NCBI GenBank assembly: GCA_032622095.1
Contig: CP136069.1
Location: forward strand, 5,752,976-5,816,975
DNA: 64,000 nucleotides
Direction: 5' to 3'
Source: Siphonodentalium dalli
Lineage: Eukaryota; Mollusca; Scaphopoda; Gadilida; Siphonodentaliidae
Shown here: positions 1 through 12,700 of the stretch, piece by piece
How positions within the stretch are numbered: the first letter of the stretch is position 1
Layout: every line of letters begins with the position of its first letter
Made by a program: the position numbers and the translations under genes
Notes under the pieces: generated by a model
What the model was told of the DNA's origin: nothing
What the model saw: the letters and a program-made list of their open reading frames with translations, nothing else
Database searches by the model: none

Positions 1-586
1 TACCATGAATTTTGGAAATCGGCAATCTTTTGACGATGACAGGGTAGCATAACTATTGTTATTAGTTATATCTAACAGCATCTCTTCATGATTAATCAAT
101 TTATTTCTATAAATACGCGTCATTAGCAAAGAACGTTTGGCGAACTTTTGGAAAATAGAAAGGAAGTTATAGATAACATCCACTGGCATTACAAAATTAG
201 GACTGGTCACTTGCTAGCTAAACTGACAAACTATTAAATGCATTGGATAGCTATGATTTGTAAGATCATTATAATTCACCAATAAATCTAATGATATACC
301 GATATTGAACAAGAATCGTGCAAGGTATAGTTTCAGATTGGTCATATCTTCAGGTGGCAACCCGATTGCTCGAAATGAGTTTATTACTATAAATAGAAAA
401 AGAATAGTAGGCATGTAGGAATTCTACTGGGGTACTATCGTAAAATAGTATAGCAGTGTGCAGCCAATCAGAATGCGAGAAAGTCACGGGAGATATAATA
501 TTTATAAATAGTTAACTGCACCAGCGTAGCTCCGGTCATGAAGGGGTTAAACTCTAATTTAGCAATTGTTCTTAATTTTCTTGTAG
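1..586. other. Intron sequence, nothing recognised
   Basis: A+T-rich intron upstream of window exon 1. I see no coding segment, terminal repeats or tandem array. Confidence 0.6.
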
Positions 587-775
587 GAGGCGCGAAGAGA
601 AGAGATGTTGGTGAATCGTTTAATGCGGCAGTCACAGCAAGAGAGGAGGATAGCGGTACAGTTACTTCAGGCGAGACACGAAAAAGAAATCATCCGTAAA
701 AACCGCATTCTACGTGAGAAACAATACGAAGAGCGAAGAACCAAGGATTTTGCGGAGGCTTTGAATCGTGAAGCT
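587..775 (+). CDS. spef2: SPEF2 window exon 1 (coiled coil)
   Basis: 63 codons, phase 0 at both ends, acceptor TTGTAG and donor GTATGT. It encodes a very basic and acidic helix opening EARREEMLVNRLM and ending ALNREA, close to the vertebrate segment NRLMRQSQQERRIAVQ. The first Met (605) is internal, since the frame is open from the acceptor. An FB-A foldback starts only about 27 bp past the donor. Confidence 0.93.
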
Positions 776-3700
776 GTATGTATTTTCTGTACAGTTTCAT
801 ATGTAATGCCCAAAGTAATTGACCGCTTAACCACAGCAGAATTATGGGTAATTTTTCAGGATTTAGTCTGAAATGTGGCTTGTTGCCATTCATCATTCAT
901 TCAAATCCCCGAGAGCTTTCCGATGAATGGCAACAAGCCATATTTCCAACTAAATCCTGAAAAATTACCCATAATTCTGCTGTGGTTAAGGAGTCGATTA
1001 TTTAGTGCATTACTTTATTTTAGCCCAGGCAAATTTCAGAGCCTGCCGATGTTTTGTGCAAAATTTAAACAAATTGATGTTGCACTGTGGAAGTCTGTGC
1101 ACAGCAAAAAATCTACTGATAACAAGGACTTCTGAGATAACAAGGATTATCTTGATAATCAGCAATTTTAAACCAGCCCCAACCAATTTGCCTTGAATGA
1201 CATGATAATTATGGACCAAGTTCCAATTGTAAATTAAAGTTTTGTATGTGTAGAGAATGTAACTACAGTAGTGCTCAAAGTAATCAACTTCTTAACCACA
1301 GCAGAATTATGGGTAACTTTTCAGGATTTAGTCGAAAATATGGCTTGTTGCCATTCATCGGACAGCTCTTGGGGAGAGCTTTCCGATGAATGGCAATAAG
1401 CCATATTTCCGACTAAATCCTGAAAAGTTACCCATAATTCTGCTGTGGTTAAGAAGTCGATTATTTAGGGCATTACTGTATCTAGATCCTAGGCTTCTTA
1501 GCCAAGGCTAATTAACTGGGCTTACAGTAATGCTCTAATTAATCGACTCCCGAGAGCTTTCCGATGAATGGCAACAAGCCATATTTTCGACTAAATCCTG
1601 AAAAGTTACCCATAATTCTGCTTTGGTTAAGAGGTCGATTAATTAGAGCATTACTGTATCTCTTATTATTATTAATTCATTAAGTGGACCTCTGATATAA
1701 TATCGATAGCAAAACAGACATGAACAGCACCGACTTGCACCGAATTAACTCAATGTAATGTGAGGTGTCGCATATTATTAACATTACCCATACCTTCGTC
1801 ATATTGAATTAGACTATTGATAGTAGCACAGGCCCCTGGCAGACGTGTCTAACTTCTGGAATTCATTTGATGAATAAAGTTGAAAATATCGAGCACAAAA
1901 ACCCTGGTGAAGAGGTATTCGAAATGATTTCTAGAATATACGGGAGCATTTATAGGTTATGACATCACGTTTAAATACACGTTCGCAACAATTTATTGCT
2001 GGAAAATATTTATTTTATAACGAGATCAAAGGCGCTCGGCGGACACCCAGGCTGATGAGCCAATTTGTTTGGTAGAATTCGGTACTTTCCGATATCATAT
2101 CTCGACTTCCCTTCGTTTTATTTCGCCAAGTTATATGTCAAATGAAAGGGAATTTTATTGTCAATAAGACACACTGGGGGATATTTTGGTTGCTATTATC
2201 GATTTCTAGAATTTGTATGGCTTTGAGAATTGGGTGTGGTTTTAGCTAAAATTGATGATTGGAACCTTTACACTTGTATAATCTATATTGGTATTTTAGT
2301 AATTTTCCCCAGGGGCATGTGGAGAGTAGCAAGCCTTGAAATAAGGTGTCTGTCATTTGCAGAATGAGGTCCCCAGAGGGTGAATTTAGTGATGCTACCC
2401 CGCATAGTGGGCTAGCATCATCAAATTCACCCTCTGGGGACCTCATATGCTTACACCTCAGCAGAATGAGGTTCCCAGAGGGTGAATTTGGTGATGCTAG
2501 CCTGCTATGCGGGGTAGCATCACTAAATTCACCCTCTGGGAACCTCATTCTGCAAATGACAGACACCTTATTTCAAGGCTAGGAGAGTAGCATAAATGAA
2601 TTATTCTTTAACCCTTCTATGACTGGAGCTTCCTGTAGGGAGCCCCATACAGATGGCAGCTTGTATTGCCGAGTGTCGTCTGCTCACGTCTGTGAGGGGC
2701 TCCATGAGGGTAGTTTAACCCTTTCATGACTGGAGCTTTTTGAAATTTTTCAAAAACCCTGTGCAAATGATGTCCCTTAGGAAGCTTCAGATATATAAGA
2801 GAATGCAAAGGCCGAACAATATTTACCTCGAACTTGTAAGCCAGTGCATTCTTTATATATGCGAGGCTCCCTATGGAAGACTCACATTTATAAGATAATG
2901 CACTGGCACTTGATCTTTAATGTTGCACCAATGCAGCTCCCATCAGGAAAGGGTTTTTAAGATATGTAATAATTCCTGAATTTCATCTTTCACCAGGAAA
3001 TGGCTAAATTGGCTAAGCAGGAGTACGAGGAGCAGACTCGTAAAGATAAGGAATTACATGACGAAATATCGAGAGAACGTGGTGAGAAACGATACAAGAA
3101 ACACCACGAAGCTAATATGGAAATTGTCAACCAGATCGTTGATTTCTCGTGTAAAGCAGCCGAGTACAGGGAACTTACTGACAGGTATGTCTGTTACTTT
3201 AACCCTTTCAGTGCCAGGTCCGATTTTTGTATCAACCCATATACCCTGTGCCAATGCATTCTCTTATATATGCGAGTCGACCATAGGTCGCCTCGCATAT
3301 ATAAGAGAATGCATTGGCCTAACAATTTTTCATCATTTGTTATTATTTTTTTACAATTTTTTACAATTTTAATAATTTTTTTTAGGTTTAGTGCCAGGGA
3401 ATCTTACGTTTTTCATGGGCATCAAAATTATTACTATGAAAAAAAAATTCGCTATAGCATACGCAAAAAAATCTAAAAAAAAAAAAAAAAAATTTTTTTT
3501 TATTTATTTAAGGCCGATTTTACAGACCGTAAATTAGGGCCGATGAGATCGGCCCCTGGCACTGAAAGGGTTAACTCATTCATATGTCTACTATTCTTTT
3601 GGAAGGCTACTTTGAGCGAGCGGTGCTGGTACAGCATTAAAAATCCTGCGTTAGTGCATTCTCTTATATATGTGAGTCTCCCATATTGTGTGAGCCAATT

Positions 3701-6700
3701 GTTTGTTTATATACAGCACGTACAGAGTGTGCGATAAGCAAAACACTCCACACAGTGAAGATCTTTTTTTAGATTGGTTCACGGTGACCCATTGTACACC
3801 AAATTCTTGAGTGGCAAATATTAGCGAGGGCTGTACCGCTTGTTAAAGGGGTACCGTACTCAAATGTTGTTGGTTTCTTTAGTCTCTGAGTCGTGGAATA
3901 AGATAACCTGAATTCTATTATTTGAAAGTCTGTTGAGTATGAAGTATTGTTACGGATGGCAGATTAGATGGAATACGAAAATACCAATTGTCTTTGTCGA
4001 ATATTGTTTGGACAGTTTTCAAGCAAATGTATCAAATAAATGTTATATTATATGCATACTAGGGTCATATATACTTATTTAATTCATTGTATAGTCACTT
4101 GTCAGTCAGTGGCTTGAGTTTACGCCCTGTATCAACATATTTTTTTACACCATCATGTGTGCCACTCGTTACCCAATCCACTATTTTAAATTATTTTGAT
4201 TACATCTTGTAAAACAAATAAAATTTATATCAAATTATTAACTTTGATTTTAAGATAACCTATTAACCTGAATGTTTACAGAATACATCTTCGACTCAAA
4301 TTACTTTGTTTTCTATATATTATCAATATTAGATCGTTTTATTTATTGAAAATGTTTTAAGTTAAGATAACTTTGTGGGATCTCCCATTGCCGTTACCAT
4401 AAGCATTTTGAGTGTTTTGCTTATAGCTTATTTTAATATTCTTTGCATTCTAGAGTTTGTAACGGATATATTTACATACTAAGTGTGATTATCACTAAAT
4501 CCAGCATTCCGATTGGTCGGCGCCCACGTGACTTGTTGCAGTTATTTCTCTGTGAACGCGCAACAGCTCATAACTGCAAGCCCATAATTACATCGATACG
4601 TCATCGATACCGGAAAGAAAAACGCGTAATGTTTTGGGTCCATTTGGACTCGCGTAGGATTGACTTAAATTAAATCATCAGGTTTCAATATAAAGAAATT
4701 GTTCCTGTTAACTTTTGCCAAGGGTGCTATGGGATATTTTGGGCTGGTTTTGTCACGATACACTTTTCGATTTAAATACATTTACAAAAGTGGCTTTTTC
4801 GCTAAATGTACCGTATATAAATATAAGGATTAACTGTCATGTGGACTGTTTTTATGGAGATGTAACCGTGAGGTAAGTGGTCATAACTTGAATGTAAAAC
4901 CCTTCGGGTTGACCCATTCATCTAACCCATTAACCATCGGGGTTAGCCGGATTTCAACCGGTTAACCGCTAATTTATAGTGAACTTCTCTCTGACTAATT
5001 ATGTCGACATTATGCCATGCTCCAGGGACAGAGATAGGTGAGAAATAGCAGCTGAAATAAAGACCTTATTCACGGCATTTAACGATATTCAAAAACACGC
5101 ATTCACTGTTCTTTTGCTGGCTCTCGTGATGGGGAATGAGCAAGTGAAATTTGCGAATGCCAGGGGATCGCTTATTTGCAATTGCCGGTGATCAGCATGC
5201 TTGGGCATCTGTAAAACGAGTAACAATAGTATGGGTAATTGGGTATTGGTAAAACGAGTAACAAAATATATACATTAAAGATCTGTAATATATCATTACC
5301 ATCATTGGTATATCCTCCAATGAATTATAAATAAAGACTAAAACGTAATAACTCATAGCTATATAGCACACTTCCGATTTACGCAATTCCATTTAATAGC
5401 ATTTATCGTTAATTATCGCAGAGTATAGATCGATAGCCGTCTTCCCTTCTCAAATTTCAACACGAAATAATACCGAGTCTGAGGGGTATTTCACTGATTC
5501 AGTGACGTCATTGCTTTGAACTATCCCGCCTTGACACACAGTGACTGCACACGTGCTCTCGTCGGAAGATCAGTGAAAACTTCAAAGGGCCGGAATTGAT
5601 TGAAGGTCGCGGACACTTTCAGACAGTTCGAGTATTGCTACTCAGTATCTGATACTACCACGTGTACCAATTAATGCTTGCATTGCACTCTACTATCGGT
5701 GACACAGGGTTTAGTATTAGTTTTGCATCATTTAGCTTAATATTTTGAGGATACCAGGGCATTATTCACGTTCACATTCAACTGACAGAGCAGGATGCGG
5801 TCTCGTCCGGTTCATTTTTTTCTAACTGGTTACGTCGTTAACCGGATGCTAACCGGTTATCCGTCTATCAAAAACAGTCCACATGACAGTTAATCCTTAT
5901 GTGAATATTTCAATGGCAAAGCTGACCGCCAATTCTTACCGTATCTTTAAAAGTGCAGGAAGCATAGATCCCACTCAAGCTAATTTAATTAGGTGAAGTT
6001 TTTTTTTTAAGCAGAAGAATATATGTCTATAAACACTGAATTGAATAAAATATCCTACTCTTGTTGATAGGAAACTTTTTTCTCTGAAAGAACAAGATTT
6101 GCTAAATATTTTAAAAATTAATTTGTTTTCCACCATAAGACTGGTACCAGAAAAGCTATGGAGGGAGTGGAAGGCTCTGTATGTGTCTGGCAAGCCGCTC
6201 TACGACTGTCCTGGAGTGGTCGAATCGAGCGAGCCCACGCCTGAACAGATCCTCGAGGAAGAACGACAGCAGCTTCTTGATGAGGGTGACTTCTTGGAAT
6301 ATAAGGTGCGTTAACCCTTTACCCAACAGAATGGCCCTGTGCCAATGCATTCTCTTATATATGCGAGTCGACCATAGGTCGCCTCGCATATATAAGAGAA
6401 TGCATTGGCTTAACACGTATTAAAAATGATAAAATTGTCAAAGAATGTAGAAAAATATTATAAAAATTGTTAAAAAATGTAAGAAAAATTATTAAATTGT
6501 TAAAAAATGTAAGAAAAAATGGTAAAAAGATTTTTTTTAGGCCAATGCATTCTCTTATATATGCGAGGCGACCTATGGTCGACTCGCATATATAAGAGAA
6601 TGCATTGGCACAGGGTGACTTCATGGAATATAAGGTGCATTAACCGAGGCATTTAAAGAAATAGAAAGAAAACTTATTCTCAGTTAATTTATACCTTGTT

Positions 6701-9700
6701 TCATGTAGGGCAGGTTTGAGCAACAAGATGTCAATGACTTCACAGGATACAATGTGCTTTAATTTAGGAAATTAGAAATAATTGAAATAATAGTGTTCTC
6801 ACTCAATTTGTGTCTCTTTATGATGTCAGTAGATGGAAATAACAACATTTTTTAAATTAAACTTTATATTCAATTTCAATTTCTCAAGTACTTGGAGCAA
6901 TTTCTGCCAAAGAAAAAAATTTATTATAAAAGACAATCCTTTTAGCATTGTAGAATCTTCATGATGATGTACTCCGCTGGATAAAACAAGTGTCCATTGG
7001 TGTCAAGCCTGCAAATAGTGTGTATGTCATTTGCATAATGAGGTCCCCAGAGTGTGAATTTAGTTATGCTATCCCGCAAAACGGGCTAGCATCACCAAAT
7101 TCACCCTCTGGAGACCTCATTCTGCTTATGCCTCATCTTCTGTGAAGTATCTATAGTCCCAAATTAATATTGTTTTTAGTTAGATTTTCCATTTTGGGAA
7201 TTTCTATATCCCCTAATTTGCAGAAGATAAAATGCATAATCGAGGCGCCCAATAGGTGAACATCACCAACTTCAACTGGGGAACTTCAATCTGATCCTAG
7301 GTCTACCATAGCAGTTGAGGGCCTAAGCAGAATGAGGTTCCCAGAGGGTGAATTTGGTAATGCTAGCCCACTGTGCAGGATAGCGTCACCAAATTCACCC
7401 TCTGGGGACCTTATTCTGTAAATGACAGACACGCTATTTGCAGGCTTGCGCGGTGTATTTGCCATTCGGCCGTGGTGTCAGAGTTTGTAACTGCAGTTGA
7501 GCACTGTGGCCGAACGGCAAGTACACCACGGCCGAACGGCAAGTACACCATGGCCGAAACGGCAAGTACACCTCGGCCCAACTGTAGTTAGCCAGTGGAG
7601 CCGCGGTGTACAGCTATGCTCTCAGTAAGCGACCTGTTTAACGAGGTTATGGGCCGGTACCTACCGCGGTGTTACCACCAAAATACCGCGGTTATCATTC
7701 TGTACCGCGACGGAGGGCGGTTGACCCGCGGTACTGGTACGGTATTCTTACCGTTGATTACCGCATGTCACCGCGTTATTGGTGTTCGTTACCGCCGTAC
7801 ACCGCGGTATTTTTTTCGTAACCGCGTTCAAATTACCGCTAACGGCCCTCCACCGCGGAGAGAACGCGACTGAAACAAGGTGTCACACGGTAGGTAAATG
7901 TTTATGAACTTTTGTTTTGAATGAATACAGTAAGCTGCACGTAATTATATATGCGTAATGAATATAAATTAATAATAATCCAATCGGATTACATATGAAC
8001 ACATGTCAGGTTTACATGTAACAAATTACAAATGTACACGTACATCACGTTTAATCACGTCGGCGGTTTTTGAACTCAACTATAGTTGCTTACGGCGACT
8101 GGATTACGCAACACACCGTGGAGTAATAGTTTTGTTGTTAGCATGCAACTATCTTACATATCGTCAAATGATTTACGCACCCGATTCCTATATCGGTTTC
8201 CACTCATGCGGAATTTGTTGTTTTTTTTTGTGTTTCCGAAATCTAAATTTCTCATAAAATGGGAAAAGTCAATCCTCCATTTCTCTGAATTTGGTCGAAA
8301 CCAGCGGGGACGGTGCATTAGTAACACTTGAGTCCGATTTTAGTCTTAGAGGCCAGGGCGGCGATCATTGCAGAAATATTCATATTCGTTCAAATCTATA
8401 GTTTTGTTCATAACCCAAACACAATCGGCGCGTAAATAGTATATTATCGCCAAGACGTATGATTGTACGCATGCGTGAAACAGTAAAGCAATTTACAAAC
8501 ATTTGCGGCTGAAGATTTCTTGTCAGTGGGAATAAAATGTATAACTTAGAAAGCGTGGCACATGTCATGTCATGTCAAAGTAAAGTTGTTATCATCACCA
8601 ATGTGCGCGACAAAAGACACACGCAAAACACCAAACATTGAAAGACACAACGTTGTCAAATCAGTCTGCTTTTGTTACGTGAACATTCATTCAGCTATCG
8701 AGTGCGTGTACGGCGGCATCGTTTGATGTGAAATTGCAACTTTTGGCGAGGGCGTGCACTTGTAGTTCTCGGTGGGTCGCAGTATAAATTATAGCACATA
8801 CTGGTATTCCTATCTAATCGTTATTCGGAAAAAACATGCATGGTGTTGGAAATTGAACTCTAAATACGTTTGTTTGGTTATATACAGTATTACAGAGGTT
8901 AACATTGTAACATAATTATTTCAAGTGATCGAATCCGGTGTGTTTTAGTCCTTGTTAGTTTATTCCCGATACGGTAGCAATAAAGAGCGTTTGTCTCACT
9001 TTTGTGCGACAAATATTTATAAATAGCTATTACGTGCACAACAATTTAAAGATCGAATGAGACTTGTCTGTTTTTTAAAGCCACGTGGTGCTTCGCACAT
9101 AATATTATTCGCAATACCAAAATAGATCGATAAATATCTGAACTACCTTCTGCGAGCATTATGTAAGCCAAACGGACGCATTTGAAGTAATGGACATACA
9201 AGTGTCCAAAACACAAAACAGCCATTCGCGCGTCATGTGTGTAGTTTTACTATATAATAGCACCATCAACAAAACACATATTTATTTCACCCATTGAGCC
9301 CAGTTATAAAAAGACATGACGACATCTTAATTTAAGTTCCCCGTGACCTATATTAACAAAGTCTGCCAGCTGCAGTATGACATAATCAGTGACACGTGCT
9401 TTTGCGCAGAATGTGTTTTTTTCCTGGATATACAGGAGTTCCATTTTGTGTCTTTTATACTAAGACAATAATTCCCGTCATACGAACAAATGGTGTTTGT
9501 GATTTGCAGTTAATGAATGTCAATAAAGTTAATAACGATATTCATTCTGGGGACTATTTAAATAGTGGTCGTTATCATTCAATTTAGGGATCACGTACAT
9601 CTGAACATTGATATAAACTGTAGATACCGGATTTATCGAGCTGTCTAAAATGGCCGAAATCATTTGTTCCCTTCCCGATAACCAACACTGATTACAAATA

Positions 9701-12700
9701 GTGTCATTTATGGGAATTGTAGGCGATAAAACGAGACTAGAAATGTTGTTGTAATTTTTTAATATTCACATTAATTGAAAAATGACTTTCTCAAAGTAAC
9801 TTATACTTACCTTTACTTAATCTGGAAGCCCGTTATAATGGGCATATATTTCCCGATATTCGGCTTTCATCTGTTTCAATATTTTAATAATACACTTTAC
9901 GGTACACAACCATGGACGGAGATCGTGAGAACGGCCGTCCTATTTTGGAAGATTAACGGTCAGCCATCGAATCCCATCATTAACCGCGTTCTAAAAACGG
10001 TACCGCTTGGCGGTAATGTCACCGCGTTTGTGCGGTGCATTACCGCATGCCACCGCGGTACCAACATCTGTTACCGTTTGAAGTGCGGTGGTACCGCGAA
10101 CGTCGCGGTGGTACCGCGGTACCCGCGTGGTAGTTCAACCGCGAATCGGCGGTATGTCGCGGTATTGCACCGCGGTATGAACGCATGTACACCTCGTTAA
10201 AACAGGTCGCTTACTGTGAGCATAGCTGTAGTTGCATTTCGGCTGCGGTTGTTGTTTTGTCCAGCAGGGTATATATGGATAGCCATATGAGTCTTGATCA
10301 AGTGATGACATGAATTGAATGATAACATCTTTATAGACAAGCCTTGAAATAGGGTGTCTGTCATTTGCAGAATGAGGTCCCCAGAGGGTGAATTTAGTGA
10401 TGCAACCCCGCATAGCTAGCATCACCAAATTCACCCTCTGGGGACCTCATTCTGCTTACACCTCAGCAGAATGAGGTTCCCAGAGGGTGAATTTGGTGAT
10501 GCTAGCCCGCTATTCGGGGTTGCATCACTAAATTCACCCTCTGGGGACCTTATTCTGCAAATGACAGGCACACTATTTCAAGGCTTGTTTATAGACTTAT
10601 TAGTGTATAATGCACACAAGTTTTTGACCTTTTGTGAAGCCTTTATTACAGTAATGCCCTTATTAATCGACTCTCTAACCACAGCAGAATTATGGGTAAC
10701 TTTTCAGGATTTAGTCGGAAATATGGCTTGTTGCCATTCATCGGAAAGCTCTCCCCGAGAGCTTTCCGATGAATGGCAACAAGCCATATTTCCGACTATA
10801 TCCTGAAAAGTTACCCATAATTCTGCTGTGTTTAAGGAGTCGATTAATTAGAGCATTACTCTCGGGCTCCAAATAAACGTGCATGCACGTTTATTATTTC
10901 AGGCGGAAAATTCCCCCCTGTACGCTGCTTATTTGGGTCTGCACGTTTATTTATTTTTCAGTAAAATAATTTGTACCAAAAGTGAACCGTCAAATTCATC
11001 AACCAAGTGAAAGTTTTACCACCGTAAAACATCTTTTCACTTCAAATTTAGGGAAACAGTTTGACAGTTATTATAGTAAATACTCGCTTGAGAGGAATTC
11101 CCAAAAATGAAAATAGCAGTGTTTACCTCCCCGCATTCATTTGAAAGTGGCTGCATCCGACTAGTAAGTCGCGCGTGATTGTTAGGATTATCTCATTATC
11201 AGGGGGACGCACCATCATCCATGTTCTTCCAGAATACACATTTCCCCTCCCCGCATGCCTTTAAAAGTGGACCCATCGGTTTCCGATTAAGCCGTGTATC
11301 CATGACGTTTGCGCACGTTTTCATCAGGATTATCTCATTATTAGGGGGGACGCACCACGTGCTTACCGGAATACACATTTTTTACTATGTCAGTGTGGGG
11401 CTCCATTTAGAACCAGATATTTTTGTTTTAATTATCTCAATAAAACACTCAATACTGCCATAACAATTTTATTAGAGGTTAATTTATAAAATATTTGGAT
11501 CATTGAAAGTGTAATAAAATGTTACTTTATAGTTGGGAAGCTTAGTCTATAATTGAAAATGGACGTAGAATAAAACATCGGGGCCTCATTACGCACTGTC
11601 TTTAGGGAATTTCTGTAAAAATTGTTGTTGTTTCCCCGCGAGAATTTAAACATGGCTTACCGAGTTATGTATAAAATATAAAAATTTCACGTCCTCACTG
11701 TTAATTTTATAAACATTTGCTGGAAATTCCCCCTGCAATATTATTTGGGTCTGCACGTTTATTAATTTTCAATGAAAGTTCCCCCCTGCACTATTATTTG
11801 GGTCTGCACGTTTATTAATTTTCAATGAAAGTTCCCCCCTGCACTATTATTTGGGTCTGCACGTTTATTTGGAGCCCGAGAGTACTGTAAGTCGAGCAGT
11901 CTTGGTTGGTGAAAAGACTAAAAATATCTTGGGCCCCTTGTTTCTCTTATACCTATTACATAATCGTCTGATTTAACCCTTTCTATAATAAATGGATTCT
12001 CCCAGTCAGTTAAAAAGTTTACATCGGAATGGTCTATTATTCATTTGGATGGATGTTAAGGTGATAAATATGTGTTATATACACAATGTATTTGTATCGA
12101 TTCATGTATAGCGCCTCGGCTAGTTTTCATGGCCATATAGAGTCGAGGCGACCAAGGTCGCCGAGTCGCTATACTGCCATGAAAACTAGCCGAGTCACGC
12201 GATACATAAATCGTTACAAACACATTGTATATAACACATTTATCTTCCATTAGTGTGACAGAATCCACCGCAGAAATTACATTTTAGGAGTTTCTTAGAT
12301 GCCAAAACTGTTGAATTTGTGTCCGATGATTAGCTTTCTTGAGTAAATTCTCCCAACCTGCAAAGGTATATGTCACGCGATTAGCTCGCTTTGCTAAATT
12401 ATCACAACCTGCAAGTTCACGCGAATATGCCTAATGGAAAATGTATTCAATGGACACAATCTCTTACACCTGCATGTTTTATTTAATTTATAATAAATAC
12501 TGAACAAATACATTATTAGTTACTTTGTGATATGTTATACTATAATACCCATTATGGTAGGCAATCAAATAGTGTTAAAACCTTGGAACTATTTGTTTAT
12601 AGTACGCAAGAATATACGTTGGAATGTCGTTTTGATTTTTCTCGTGATTGATGTGACGTCAGTTCATTCATGATTTTGAACCAGCCAACGACGTCACAAG

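Noticed and set aside
2246-2582. Frames containing RMRSPEGEFSDATPHS on both strands
   Set aside because: They translate the hAT-M hairpin words and recur wherever that MITE occurs.
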